Shown piece after piece: positions 34,340-43,756 of a DNA stretch of 64,000 nucleotides. The position numbers were made by a program, and so were the translations under genes. The notes below the pieces were generated by a model, which worked only from the letters and a program-made list of their open reading frames with translations, ran no database searches and had not been told where the DNA came from. The stretch comes from Symbiodolus clandestinus (GTDB lineage: Bacteria > Pseudomonadota > Gammaproteobacteria > Enterobacterales > G038960095), in contig CP152425.1 of assembly GCA_038960095.1 (NCBI GenBank), positions 1,240,001 to 1,304,000 on the forward strand. Reading direction: 5' to 3'. How positions within the stretch are numbered: position 1 is the stretch's first letter; each line of letters opens with the position of its first letter.

Positions 34340-36067
34340 TTACATCTGTTCTACCGTCTCAATGCCTAAAGTCGCTAACCCTTGTTGCAAGGTTTTCGCT
34401 GTCAGCGCAGTTAGGCGTAAGCGGCTTTGTTGAAGCAACCGGTTTTCGGCTTTAAGGATGGGGCATTGTTCATAAAAATTAGAAAATAAAACAGATAATT
34501 CATACAGATAGTGACACATCAGATGGGGAAGCCCTTCTGATGCTACTTGGTAAAGGGCTTCAGTAAACTGCAGCAATTTTACGGTTAAGCGTTGCTCAAT
34601 CACTTGCGTTAACTGGATCTGCCCAGTTAGCTTGTCTGGCGTGCAGGCGGCCCGCTTAAACAGCGATAAAATACGAACATAAGCATAGAGTAAGTAGGGA
34701 GCGGTATTGCCTTCAAAACTGAGCAATCGGTCCCAATCAAAACAGTAATCAGTGGTACGATGCTTGCAGAGATCGGCATATTTGACAGCTCCGATGGCAA
34801 TCGCATCGACGACTCGCTGATGCTGTTCTGAAGCCAAGTTTGGATTTTTATTGCGCACTAGCCGATCAGCACGTTGAGCGGCCTCACCCAACAGATCCCT
34901 TAATTTAATGGTTTCACCACGGCGAGTCTTAAAAGGTTTACCATCGACATCTAACATCATACCGAAAGCGTGATGTTCTAGCGTGGTCTTGGGTGGTACG
35001 TAGCCGGCTTGTCGGGCAATCGTCCAGACTTGCTGTAGATGCTGCTGTTGGCGTGAGTCGATAAAATAGAGCAGCCGATCAGCTTGATAAGTCTCATAGC
35101 GATATTTGGCGCAGGCAATATCGGTGGTGGTATAAAGAAATCCACCATCGGTTTTTTGAATAATCACTCCCATCGCTTCACCCTGTTTATTGGTGAACTG
35201 TGATAGATAAACCACTTGAGCGCCATCGCTATCGACGGCTAACCCTTTGGCTTGTAAATCAGCCACCAGCTCGGGTAGCAGCGGATTATAAAAGCTCTCT
35301 CCTTTAACGTCCTCTGGAGTTAGCAATACATTCAAGCGTTGATAAAGCAGCTGATTTTGCTGCATGCTGATAGTGACTAATTTGCGCCACTGCTGTAAGC
35401 ATTCTGCATCTCCCTGTTGTAGCTGAACCACTTTCAAGCGAGCTTGTTCTTTAAAAACAGGGTCAGCATCAAAGCGCTGCTTAGCTTGGCGATAGCAAGC
35501 TTCTAATTCACTCAGTGTCATATCATTGGCTGTTGAGAAATTTTCTTGAAGATAAGCTAACAGCATACCAAACTGGGTTCCCCAGTCGCCAATATGGTTG
35601 ACCCGGATCACCCGATGACCCAAACGTTGTAAAGTGCGCACTACGGCGTCTCCAATCACCGTTGATCGGATATGGTGTACTGCCATTTCTTTGGCAACAT
35701 TGGGCCCTGAATAATCAACCACAATGGTTTGTGGTTGAGCTAAAGGGACAGCTAAATCGGCCGCTTGTAGGGCTTGCTCAGCTTGTTGGGCAAGCCAAGC
35801 AGGTTCCAAGAAAATATTGATGAATCCGGGGCCAGCCACTTCTAGCCGTTGCGCAATACCCGTTAAATCCAATAGGGCGATCACTTGTTCAGCTAATTGC
35901 CGCGGTGGACATTTTATCGTTTTAGCAGCCACTAACAGGCCATTGACTTGATAATCGCCAAATTGTGCTTGGCTAGCTGGGCGAACTTGGGGATCTAGCG
36001 ACTCAGGCAGTTGTATTGCCCGCATCGCTTGTTTGATCTTTTGAGAAAGTAGTTGTTGCAGATACAC
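34340..36067 (-). CDS. argS: Arginyl-tRNA synthetase
   Basis: A full-length 575-residue class I synthetase aligned from start (MYLQQLLSQKIKQAMRA) to end (LTAKTLQQGLATLGIETVEQM) with E. coli ArgS. Blocks include GDYQVNGLLVAAK, AGPGFINIFLEPAWL, VDYSGPNVAKEM, VNHIGDWGTQFGMLLAYLQ, MGVIIQKTDGGFLYTTTDIACAKYRYE and EGNTAPYLLYAYVRILSLF. The ATP-binding motif, HVGH in E. coli, reads AVHH here (Ala129 to His132). It is the only complete argS in the window, so it must be functional unless another copy exists. Its C-terminal half was duplicated into 30801-31685. Confidence 0.95.
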   Translation of the reverse strand: MYLQQLLSQKIKQAMRAIQLPESLDPQVRPASQAQFGDYQVNGLLVAAKTIKCPPRQLAEQVIALLDLTGIAQRLEVAGPGFINIFLEPAWLAQQAEQALQAADLAVPLAQPQTIVVDYSGPNVAKEMAVHHIRSTVIGDAVVRTLQRLGHRVIRVNHIGDWGTQFGMLLAYLQENFSTANDMTLSELEACYRQAKQRFDADPVFKEQARLKVVQLQQGDAECLQQWRKLVTISMQQNQLLYQRLNVLLTPEDVKGESFYNPLLPELVADLQAKGLAVDSDGAQVVYLSQFTNKQGEAMGVIIQKTDGGFLYTTTDIACAKYRYETYQADRLLYFIDSRQQQHLQQVWTIARQAGYVPPKTTLEHHAFGMMLDVDGKPFKTRRGETIKLRDLLGEAAQRADRLVRNKNPNLASEQHQRVVDAIAIGAVKYADLCKHRTTDYCFDWDRLLSFEGNTAPYLLYAYVRILSLFKRAACTPDKLTGQIQLTQVIEQRLTVKLLQFTEALYQVASEGLPHLMCHYLYELSVLFSNFYEQCPILKAENRLLQQSRLRLTALTAKTLQQGLATLGIETVEQM

Positions 36068-36205
36068 GACAGAGACCTTTATATAGCGGGTTTTTTACCT
36101 GGTAATAATGATTGAAGAGGGCAGCAGACAGGATGTCGCTCTCTCATAGTGACTCACCATCATACCGAGTCTTCAGTGGCTTGAAAATAGCCATCTGAGT
36201 TAACC

Positions 36206-37216
36206 TTAGCGCGGGCGTTTAGCAATGGTGATGGCACGTTGTGGTGCTGGATAGCCCTCAATGGTTTTTAGGTCATCCGTGGGATCCAGAAAATCTGCTA
36301 AGGATCGTTGGCCACTCCAGGCGGTACAACGCTGCTCATCAGGAGTAGTACGACTGATATCCACCAAAATAGGGTGATGAAAGCCGCTTTGCGTCAACCA
36401 GGTTAGCAGCGTAGTTGCCGAAGGGATGGCATAGACATTGCGCATCTGGCTATAGCGCTTAGTCGGTATGAGTAGTGGTAGGGTATTATCAGGTAAAATC
36501 AAAGTTTCTAACACTAACTCGCCACCAGGGCGTAGCTGTTGTAGGAGTTGAGTGAGATGTTGTAGCGGATCACGGCGATGGTAGAGGATTCCCATCGAGA
36601 ATACACTATCAAACATTTCCAGTGCTGGCAGCTGCTCCAAGGTAAACGGCAGCATCCCTAAAGGATATTGAGAACCTATCAGTTTTTGAACTGCCGTAAA
36701 TTGCGCTAAAAAACGCCCCATGGGATCAATTCCTAAAGCGTACTTAGCGCCAGCACCAACCATTCGCCATAAATAATAGCCATTGGCGCAACCAACATCG
36801 AGGATTAAGTGGTCGGTTAATGGGGTGATATGGGGTAGTAATCGCTGCCACTTCCAGTCGGAGCGCCATTCACTATCAATGGTAATTCCGTAGAGATTAA
36901 AAGGGCCTTTTCGCCAGGGTTTTAGCTGGTGAAGCGAGGCATAGAGCTGTTGTTTCCAAGAAGTTGGCCTATTAACGTTGTCAGCTGTAGTCGCTAGCGG
37001 TTGGCCATCAACCCTAATCGCTTGCTGTAGATCACAGGTGGTAGGGCATAACCGAGGCAGTTGCTCTACCCAGTGCCATGCTCGTTGGAATAGAAGGTAC
37101 TGTGAAGTTTGCTGCCAGGTAATCAGTTGCTGCGGTAAATGATTGAGCCAAGTTTGCCAACGTGGGTGAGTGCTGGCAAAGGAGAGGGAACGGATGGTTG
37201 AATTCAGCGAAACCAT
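36206..37216 (-). CDS. cmoB: tRNA U34 carboxymethyltransferase
   Basis: CmoB uses carboxy-SAM to convert 5-hydroxyuridine at tRNA wobble position 34 to cmo5U. The protein matches E. coli CmoB: LKPWRKGPFNLYGITIDSEWRSDWKW, the SAM pocket LILDVGCANGYYLWRMVGAGAKYALGIDP, FSMGILYHRRDPLQHL, RYSQMRNVYAIPS, SLADFLDPTDDLKTIEGYPAPQRAI. The start ATG 37216 overlaps the cmoA stop by one base (TAATG), which fits the family N-terminus; a longer reading from 37264 would lie inside cmoA. It forms a two-gene operon with cmoA. Confidence 0.94.
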   Translation of the reverse strand: MVSLNSTIRSLSFASTHPRWQTWLNHLPQQLITWQQTSQYLLFQRAWHWVEQLPRLCPTTCDLQQAIRVDGQPLATTADNVNRPTSWKQQLYASLHQLKPWRKGPFNLYGITIDSEWRSDWKWQRLLPHITPLTDHLILDVGCANGYYLWRMVGAGAKYALGIDPMGRFLAQFTAVQKLIGSQYPLGMLPFTLEQLPALEMFDSVFSMGILYHRRDPLQHLTQLLQQLRPGGELVLETLILPDNTLPLLIPTKRYSQMRNVYAIPSATTLLTWLTQSGFHHPILVDISRTTPDEQRCTAWSGQRSLADFLDPTDDLKTIEGYPAPQRAITIAKRPR

Positions 37217-37953
37217 TAAAGTTTCCAGGCGATCAGTGAGCCAAAATTCAGGTATTGAAACCACAAATTGCTGTGTTGAAAACCCGCTTTATGCAGCCGT
37301 TTTTGGTGTGTTTCCAAGGTATCAATCAGCATTACCCTCTCGAGGGCACTGCGTTTTTGATTGATCGCCAGATCGCTATAGCCTTGCTCTCGTTTAAAAT
37401 CGAGGTGTAGTTTGTCTAATAATTGATGAACTTTGGGATCAATAAACGCGAATTTTTCGGATAAAACTAATACGCCACCCGGTAATAGGCCTTGATAAAT
37501 CCGTTGGAGTAAGGAGAGGCGCTGGATCGGTGCCAAAAATTGCAGAGTGAAATTCAATACTACCAAGCTCGCTTGCACAATATTAGTCGAAGTGATATCA
37601 GCTTGCACCACTTGGATGGTTGATTGTGCTTGAATCGCTGCCACCTGTTGCTGGCAACGACTTACCATGGCTGCTGAGTTATCAACCGCTACAATGGTAC
37701 AGTCTGGGTAAGGTAGATGGTGGTAGATGGCTAAACTGGCGGTTCCTAAGGAGCAGCCTAAATCATAGGCATAGCTATTAGGCTGCATCAAGCGTTTAGC
37801 TAGCCCCCCCAACCGGTCAACTATCGTTTGATAGCCAGGAATCGATCGTTGAGCCATATCTGAGAAAGCAGCAGCGACTGATTCATCAAAGCAAAAATGA
37901 GGGATATTAGCTTGTGGTAGGTCAAACAGCCTATCTGGGAGAGAGTTCATCAT
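37216..37953 (-). CDS. cmoA: Carboxy-S-adenosyl-L-methionine synthase
   Basis: CmoA makes carboxy-SAM from SAM and prephenate for the CmoB reaction. Family features are the start DRLFDLPQANIPHFCFDESVAAAFSDMAQRSIPGY, the SAM motif AYDLGCSLGTASLAIYHHL, the acidic loop IVAVDNSAAMVSRC, and LNFTLQFLAP. The length (245) is normal. It is the first gene of the cmoA-cmoB pair and overlaps cmoB by one base. Confidence 0.95.
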   Translation of the reverse strand: MMNSLPDRLFDLPQANIPHFCFDESVAAAFSDMAQRSIPGYQTIVDRLGGLAKRLMQPNSYAYDLGCSLGTASLAIYHHLPYPDCTIVAVDNSAAMVSRCQQQVAAIQAQSTIQVVQADITSTNIVQASLVVLNFTLQFLAPIQRLSLLQRIYQGLLPGGVLVLSEKFAFIDPKVHQLLDKLHLDFKREQGYSDLAINQKRSALERVMLIDTLETHQKRLHKAGFQHSNLWFQYLNFGSLIAWKL

Positions 37954-38044
37954 TATGATAAAAAATATACTGCTGCATAAAAAACCAGCAGTATAGCACT
38001 AAAAACTATTTTTGAAAAAGAGCAAGGGGTGGTTTAGTAAAAAA

Positions 38045-38629
38045 CTAGCCAAACTTTACTTGATGATGACAGACATCACCAAGGTTACAGTGGCAATCCT
38101 CGTTAGGCGCTGGATTTACTGCTGGTACTCCATTTGCTGCTGATACTCCATTATTTTCTGGCATCGCATTTACTGCTTGACCAATATTATTAGCAGGTGC
38201 AACTATCTTATGAAGCTTTTTCATTCCTTCGGTATAAGATGAACAAGAGTTTTCCATCGCTTTGATTCCACCCTCAAGAAATGAACCTGCATTTATTGTA
38301 ATTCCATTACGGTTAGCATATTGTTTTATATCATGGATTAAATCAACAAACATTCTAACGACTTTAAATTTGAAAAGATCCTTTTCACTACAATTCAATC
38401 TTTTTAGATCACTTTTGGTTTTTCCCCCGGGCCTAGATTGAATTGAATTATCTATCAAACAGTTTATTGAAACCTTACCACGTTCATCACCACAAATTAG
38501 TTTGTTAAAACTAGTTTCTAATGCATCCGTATCGGCATTGACATTAGCGCTTTTTACATCGATATACTCGAGTAATACCCTTTTAATTTCATTTACCCTC
38601 TCCTTAACAACTGTTTCATCTTTTGTCAT
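38045..38629 (-). CDS. Orphan soluble protein of unknown function
   Basis: A 194-residue protein that I do not recognise. GGAGG stands six bases before ATG 38629, and a good promoter lies upstream. The first 150 residues look alpha-helical (TVVKERVNEIKRVLLEYIDVK; FKVVRMFVDLIHDIKQYANRNG). A flexible Asn/Ala/Pro linker follows (NAMPENNGVSAANGVPAVNP), and the short end is rich in Cys/His (EDCHCNLGDVCHHQVKFG), which could bind metal. There is no signal peptide or membrane helix. A lone gene in AT-rich DNA between cmoA and aspS, it fits the pattern of isolated orphan genes in this window. Confidence 0.65.
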   Translation of the reverse strand: MTKDETVVKERVNEIKRVLLEYIDVKSANVNADTDALETSFNKLICGDERGKVSINCLIDNSIQSRPGGKTKSDLKRLNCSEKDLFKFKVVRMFVDLIHDIKQYANRNGITINAGSFLEGGIKAMENSCSSYTEGMKKLHKIVAPANNIGQAVNAMPENNGVSAANGVPAVNPAPNEDCHCNLGDVCHHQVKFG

Positions 38630-38939
38630 TTTATACCTCCAGCTAAATAGTTAGTAAATTTAAAACAGCAGCTCTTTAGAGTCCAAAATTTTATGGGCTT
38701 TATGTTAATTGTAAGAGCCGAATTTGTCAACCCTTTGTAACAAATAACCGTTTGTTGGATGATTTTTTATAATCTACTGATCTTAAAGAATTAAAAATTT
38801 TTATTGAAGTAATTTGCGTGGCTTCAACACTAACCAAAAGGCGCCTATTCAAATGGATAGTTTACTGATACGATGGCTAGCTAATTAAAGCAGAGTCAGT
38901 TAGGCCTGACTAATCAGGACATCGTGTGAGGATAGTTGA
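38630..38939. other. AT-rich divergent intergenic region
   Basis: 310 bp between the orphan gene and aspS. It holds the minus-strand promoter described separately. I see no further gene and no clear aspS promoter. GAGG at about 38928 is the likely aspS ribosome site. Confidence 0.5.
38702..38730 (-). promoter_or_regulatory. Sigma70-like promoter of the 38.0 kb orphan gene
   Basis: On the minus strand a perfect TTGACA (38725-38730) and TAACAT (38702-38707) are separated by 17 bp, about 75 bp before ATG 38629. Confidence 0.5.
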
Positions 38940-40748
38940 ATGATGCGTACCCACTCTTGCAAAGCCTTAAGCCGCCAACAACTTGGCCAGGAGGTGATTG
39001 TTTGTGGTTGGGTACAACGGCAACGCGATCTGGGAGGAATGGTTTTTATTGAGTTGCGCGATCGTGATGGAATGATTCAGGTATGCTGTGATAGCCAGTA
39101 TTCTCAGGCCTTTCAAGCCGCATTAAAGATCAGGCAGGAAGCTTGTTTGCAGATTGAGGGAGAGATCGCTTTGCGACCAGAAACGCAGCGACGCTCAACA
39201 GAGCTGAGCGGAGAAGTGGAACTGATTGCTAAAAGTATTCAGATATTTAATCAGGCGCCGCCGCTGCCACTGGATTTTAATCAATCTTGTAGTGAAGAGC
39301 AGCGGCTACGCTATCGTTACCTTGATCTCCGCCAACCCGAGCAAGCCAAAGGCATTATTTTACGAGCAAAAATCAGTGCCCTAGTGCGTCACTACCTAGA
39401 ATCTCAAGAGTTTCTGGAGATTGAGACTCCTTTACTAACCCGGGCCACGCCAGAGGGCGCACGCGACTATTTGGTGCCAAGTCGAGTCCATCTCGGAAAA
39501 TTCTATGCCTTGCCACAATCACCGCAGCTATTTAAACAGCTGTTAATGATGGCAGGGTTTGAACGCTACTACCAAATTGTTAAATGTTTCCGTGATGAAG
39601 ATCTACGAGCCGATCGTCAACCAGAATTTACCCAATTGGATTTGGAGCTCTCATTTGTCGAAGCGACTGATGTTCGACAGATTACCGAAGCATTGGTGCG
39701 CCATTTATGGCAGCAGGTTCATGGCAGCGTGTTGCCAGCTTTTCCGGTGCTCACTTATCGAGAAGCCATGCGACGCTTTGGTTCGGATAAACCGGACTTA
39801 CGCAATCCATTAGAGATCATGGATATTGCTGATCAACGGCAAGGGATCTCATTGGCTCCTTTAACCGCTGCTGCTGAAGATCCTCACGGTCGAGTCGCCC
39901 TATTGTGCGTTCCTCAAGGTGGAGGATTAAGTCGTAAGCAGTTAGAAGGCTATGTGGCTACCACGGCTAAGCAGGGGCTATCAGGGTTAGGTTGGCTGAA
40001 GGTGTTGACGATCACCCCGGAAAAAAGTAGCGTGCAGGGGCCATTGGCCAAATTTTGCGATGAGACGCAACTCTACCCGCTGTTACAACAGGCAAACGCA
40101 CAACCGGGTGATCTGTTATTGATTGCCGCTGGTCCCGAACGGTTAGTCACTCCCGTGCTGGGAGCATTGCGCCTACAGATTGGCCGCGATTGCCAGCTGG
40201 TGGATCAGCAGCAAGTCGCCCCGTTATGGGTGATCCATTTTCCACTGTTTGAATTATTAGAAACCACGGGTGAATTAACTTCGGTACATCACCCCTTTAC
40301 GGCACCATTAGCCTGTACACCAGAGCAATTACTAGCCGATCCAGGCAATGCTTATGCGGATGCCTATGATATGGTGATTAACGGCTATGAAGTAGGTGGA
40401 GGCTCAGTACGGATTCATCAATCCGCCATGCAGCAAGCGGTATTCAGCTTATTAGGTATCAATCCAGCGATGCAGCAAGAGAAGTTTGGATTTTTGCTGG
40501 AAGCATTGCGTTACGGTGCTCCGCCACATGCGGGCTTTGCTTTTGGGTTGGATCGCTTGGTGATGCTGTTGAATGGCAGCGACTCGATTCGCCAAGTCAT
40601 CGCTTTTCCAAAAACCACCTCAGCGTCTTGTCCCTTGACACAAGCGCCTAGCCGAGTTGAATTAGAGGCCTTAGAGACTTTAGGAATTGCGCTTACTGTG
40701 CCAGCCACTAATATCAACGCCGATAACCTGAACAATACTGCCGAGTAA
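38940..40748 (+). CDS. aspS: Aspartyl-tRNA synthetase
   Basis: A class II synthetase of bacterial type, 602 residues. It has the anticodon-binding OB domain (GWVQRQRDLGGMVFIELRDRDGMIQV), motif 2 (KCFRDEDLRADRQPEFTQLDLELSF), the GAD insertion domain (300-420) and motif 3 (GFAFGLDRLVMLL). ATG 38940 has GAGG eight bases upstream; the next codon is also ATG and gives the E. coli-like MRT start. It opens the run aspS-yebC-ruvC-ruvA-ruvB. Confidence 0.96.
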   Translation: MMRTHSCKALSRQQLGQEVIVCGWVQRQRDLGGMVFIELRDRDGMIQVCCDSQYSQAFQAALKIRQEACLQIEGEIALRPETQRRSTELSGEVELIAKSIQIFNQAPPLPLDFNQSCSEEQRLRYRYLDLRQPEQAKGIILRAKISALVRHYLESQEFLEIETPLLTRATPEGARDYLVPSRVHLGKFYALPQSPQLFKQLLMMAGFERYYQIVKCFRDEDLRADRQPEFTQLDLELSFVEATDVRQITEALVRHLWQQVHGSVLPAFPVLTYREAMRRFGSDKPDLRNPLEIMDIADQRQGISLAPLTAAAEDPHGRVALLCVPQGGGLSRKQLEGYVATTAKQGLSGLGWLKVLTITPEKSSVQGPLAKFCDETQLYPLLQQANAQPGDLLLIAAGPERLVTPVLGALRLQIGRDCQLVDQQQVAPLWVIHFPLFELLETTGELTSVHHPFTAPLACTPEQLLADPGNAYADAYDMVINGYEVGGGSVRIHQSAMQQAVFSLLGINPAMQQEKFGFLLEALRYGAPPHAGFAFGLDRLVMLLNGSDSIRQVIAFPKTTSASCPLTQAPSRVELEALETLGIALTVPATNINADNLNNTAE

Positions 40749-40763
40749 TCCGAGGATAATGAA

Positions 40764-41507
40764 ATGGCTGGGCATAGTAAATGGGCTAATATTAAGCATC
40801 GTAAAACAGGACAAGATGCCAAACGGGGAAAATTATTCACCCAATTAATTCGTGAGTTAATGATGGCTGCTAAGCTGGGGGGGGATGAACCAGAGAGTAA
40901 TCCACGGCTTCGCAGTGCGGTGAGTAAAGCGCTCAGTTGCAATATGCCGCGTGATACGATGAATCGAGCTATCCAGCGAGGCGCTGGAGGCGGAGAGGGC
41001 AGTAACCTGGAGAGTATGCTTTATGAGGGTTATGGCCCTGGTGGAACTGCGCTGTTAGTTTGCTGCCTCACCGATAACCGTAATCGGACGGTGGCTGAGG
41101 TTCGTCATGCCTTTGATAAGTGTGGGGGTAATCTAGGAAGTGATGGCTCAGTCGCTTATCTCTTTGATAGAAAAGGAGTCATTCATTTGCCTGGCCAGTT
41201 TGATGAAGAGGAACTATTGACTCTGGTGATTGAGGCGGGGGCTGATGATTTACAAGGTGATCCTCAGGCGCTAAGTATTGTTTTAACGCCTCCAGAGCAA
41301 TTGGTCTTTGTACAGCAAGCTTTAGAGCAGCAGCGCTATCCAGTTCAGCAAGCGGAAATCAGTTGGATAGCTCGAACGTCATTAACATTGGATACCACCA
41401 GTGCAGAGCGGCTAAAAACACTGCTAGAACGGTTAGATGATCTGGATGATGTGCAGGCGATTTATCACAATGCTGAACTGCCGGATGAATTTGAGTTGGT
41501 TTCCTAA
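40764..41507 (+). CDS. yebC: YebC/PmpR family regulator or translation factor
   Basis: A 247-residue member of the YebC/TACO1 family. The start MAGHSKWANIKHRKTGQDAKRGKLFTQLIRE is diagnostic, as are YEGYGPGGTALLVCCLTDNRNRT and LGSDGSVAYLFDRKG. Members act as DNA-binding regulators in some bacteria and help ribosomes at proline-rich stretches in others. Its place just before ruvC is conserved in gammaproteobacteria. The start has CGAGGA upstream. Confidence 0.95.
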   Translation: MAGHSKWANIKHRKTGQDAKRGKLFTQLIRELMMAAKLGGDEPESNPRLRSAVSKALSCNMPRDTMNRAIQRGAGGGEGSNLESMLYEGYGPGGTALLVCCLTDNRNRTVAEVRHAFDKCGGNLGSDGSVAYLFDRKGVIHLPGQFDEEELLTLVIEAGADDLQGDPQALSIVLTPPEQLVFVQQALEQQRYPVQQAEISWIARTSLTLDTTSAERLKTLLERLDDLDDVQAIYHNAELPDEFELVS

Positions 41508-41509
41508 CC

Positions 41510-42025
41510 ATGCCGATAATCTTAGGTTTAGATCCAGGCTCCCGAACGACCGGTTATGGGATTATCCAGCAGCAGGGTGATCGGCTCTGCTACTTAGCCA
41601 GTGGTGCCATTCGTGCAGCCCATGCGCCAACCTTCGCAGAGCGTTTGCTGTTAATCTATGCTGGAGTACAACAGATTGTCCAGCAGTTTTCACCCACTGT
41701 CCTAGCGGTAGAGCAGGTATTTCTGGCCCAGAATGTAGACTCTGCCTTAAAATTGGGGCAGGCGCGGGGGGCGGCAATTGTTGCCGCTATGAGTGCTTCC
41801 TTAACCTTAGTAGAGTATAGCGCGCGGCGAGTTAAGCAGGCAGTTACCGGTAAGGGTTCAGCCACCAAGGGGCAGGTACAACAGATGGTACGCTATTTAC
41901 TCCAATTATCAGCACTGCCGCAGGTTGACGCCGCCGATGCCTTAGCCATCGCTATCACTTATAGTCATAGTCAAATTCGGCTACAACCGGCGATGGGGTC
42001 CCAACTTGGCAGGGTAGCTGAATGA
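41510..42025 (+). CDS. ruvC: Holliday junction resolvase RuvC
   Basis: RuvC cuts Holliday junctions symmetrically. Catalytic acids are visible: Asp8 in LGLDPGSRTTGYG, Glu in AVEQVFLAQN, and the two aspartates in VDAADALAIAITY. The 171-residue length is normal. It is two bases after yebC, and its stop overlaps the ruvA ATG (ATGA). Confidence 0.96.
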   Translation: MPIILGLDPGSRTTGYGIIQQQGDRLCYLASGAIRAAHAPTFAERLLLIYAGVQQIVQQFSPTVLAVEQVFLAQNVDSALKLGQARGAAIVAAMSASLTLVEYSARRVKQAVTGKGSATKGQVQQMVRYLLQLSALPQVDAADALAIAITYSHSQIRLQPAMGSQLGRVAE

Positions 42026-42645
42026 TTAGTCGCTTGAATGGAATTATCATTGAAAAGCAGCCTCCCTATTTGGTTTTAGAAGTTCAAGGGGTGGGTTATG
42101 AGTTACAATTATCCATGAACTGCTTCTACCGGTTGCCGGCAGCGGGAGAATCTACGATATTGTTAACGCACCACTGGATCCGTGAAGAGGTGCAACAGCT
42201 GTATGGTTTTACCGAAGCGGCTGCTCGCACCCTATTTCGCGCTTTAATTAAAATCAGTGGTGTCGGCCCTAAATTAGCGCTAGTGATCTTATCTGGGCTG
42301 ACGGTTTCTCAATTCATTGCCGCCGTAGAGCAGGATGATTCCTCACGGTTGGTCAAGTTACCCGGTGTTGGTAAAAAAACCGCTGAACGTTTAATGGTTG
42401 AAATGCGTGATCGCTGCCACACTATTTTTCAGGCATCGCCTACTGAGGGTGTCCCCTCAAGCAGCCATTGCCCTTCGTCAGTGAATCACTCAAATAGGGA
42501 AACTCAGCAGGCAGCGACTGCTGCTTTGGTGGCTTTAGGATATAAAGCGAACGAGGCGCAACATCTCATCCAGCAGATTTGGCAGCCAGACAGCAGTTGT
42601 GAGACCCTGATTCGCTTAGCCCTACGGCGTTTAGTAGCACCGTGA
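42022..42645 (+). CDS. ruvA: Holliday junction branch-migration protein RuvA
   Basis: RuvA binds the four-way junction and loads RuvB. It has the N-terminal OB fold (MISRLNGIIIEKQPPYLVLEVQGVGYELQLS), tandem helix-hairpin-helix motifs (LIKISGVGPKLAL; LVKLPGVGKKTAERLMVEM) and the C-terminal RuvB-interacting domain (AATAALVALGYKANEAQHLIQQI). The length is 207. The start is coupled to ruvC. Confidence 0.96.
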   Translation: MISRLNGIIIEKQPPYLVLEVQGVGYELQLSMNCFYRLPAAGESTILLTHHWIREEVQQLYGFTEAAARTLFRALIKISGVGPKLALVILSGLTVSQFIAAVEQDDSSRLVKLPGVGKKTAERLMVEMRDRCHTIFQASPTEGVPSSSHCPSSVNHSNRETQQAATAALVALGYKANEAQHLIQQIWQPDSSCETLIRLALRRLVAP

Positions 42646-42687
42646 GCACGCTGATTGGAAATGGAATGGACAGCGAGTAAACTAAGC

Positions 42688-43707
42688 ATGATAGAGCCGG
42701 ATCGATTATTGACCAATACCGCACAAGCACCTGATGAATCTTTTGACCGTGCGTTAAGACCCCGATTGCTTAAAGATTATATCGGTCAACTGCCCGTTAG
42801 GCAGCAGATGGAAATTTTTATTCAAGCCGCCCGCCAACGGGGGGATGCTTTAGATCATGTGCTAATTTTTGGCCCCCCAGGGTTAGGAAAAACCACTTTA
42901 GCCGCCATTATTGCCAATGAACTGTCGGTTAACTTGCGGTCCACCTCCGGACCAGTCCTTGAAAAAAGCGGTGATCTGGCGGCTATCTTAACCAATTTAT
43001 CATCGGGTGATGTCCTATTTATCGATGAGATCCATCGCTTATCACCGGTGATTGAAGAGATGCTTTACCCAGCGATGGAAGATCAGCAGCTGGATATTAT
43101 GATTGGTGAAGGGCCAGCTGCTCGCTCGATTAAGTTAGCATTGGCACCGTTCACCTTAATTGGTGCTACTACACGGGCTGGTGCTATCACGGCACCCTTA
43201 CGCGATCGTTTTGGGATTATTCAGCGATTAGCTTTCTATTCGATCGAAGAACTGCAGCAAATTATTCAGCGCAATGCACAGACGCTACAGCTGCCACTCT
43301 CTTCCTGTGGGGCCCATGAGATAGCTCGTCGTTCACGCGGTACCCCCCGCATTGCTAACCGGCTACTGCGCCGCATTCGCGACTATCGTGAGGTCTGGGG
43401 GGAAGCTCAGGTCAATGGTCAGCTGGCTGATCAAGCCTTAACTCGATTATCGGTTGATAGCGCTGGCCTAGATGGTATCGATCGCCAACTGTTATTGACT
43501 TTGATTGAGCAGTTTGAAGGAGGTCCTGTTGGTCTAGAGAGTTTAGCGGCTGCTATCGGAGAATCGCCGGATACCCTAGAGGAGGTCGTAGAGCCCTATT
43601 TAATTCAGCAGGGCTATATTCAACGGACTCCCAGAGGACGATTGGCAGCCTTGCGTGCCTATCAACATTTAGGACTATCCAAATCATCGTCTTCATCCAT
43701 AGAATAG
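42688..43707 (+). CDS. ruvB: Holliday junction ATPase motor RuvB
   Basis: The AAA+ motor for branch migration. Walker A is GPPGLGKTT and Walker B LFIDEIHR; sensor 1 is in GATTRAG, the arginine finger segment is LRDRFG, and the winged-helix end is LIQQGYIQRTPRGR. I choose ATG 42688 (MIEPDRL), the position of the E. coli start (MIEADRL). In-frame TTG 42655 and ATG 42661 would add up to 11 residues. The protein is 339 residues with a serine-rich tail (SKSSSSSIE). Confidence 0.95.
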   Translation: MIEPDRLLTNTAQAPDESFDRALRPRLLKDYIGQLPVRQQMEIFIQAARQRGDALDHVLIFGPPGLGKTTLAAIIANELSVNLRSTSGPVLEKSGDLAAILTNLSSGDVLFIDEIHRLSPVIEEMLYPAMEDQQLDIMIGEGPAARSIKLALAPFTLIGATTRAGAITAPLRDRFGIIQRLAFYSIEELQQIIQRNAQTLQLPLSSCGAHEIARRSRGTPRIANRLLRRIRDYREVWGEAQVNGQLADQALTRLSVDSAGLDGIDRQLLLTLIEQFEGGPVGLESLAAAIGESPDTLEEVVEPYLIQQGYIQRTPRGRLAALRAYQHLGLSKSSSSSIE

Positions 43708-43756
43708 TAAAATGTCTTAGCTCCGCCCGGTTACTGATAAGATAGGAGGAATCCCT

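Larger units (their letters stand above)
31686..35225. repeat. Tandem duplication, unit 2 (contains IS4 element and runs into intact argS)
   Basis: The direct repeat of unit 1 begins at TTTTAAAGTTTCTG (31686), carries the second orphan gene, and continues into argS to about 35225, where homology with unit 1 stops. It is interrupted at 32736-34219 by an insertion sequence absent from unit 1, so the insertion is younger than the duplication. The intergenic and argS parts match closely between units; the orphan genes do not. Confidence 0.85.
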
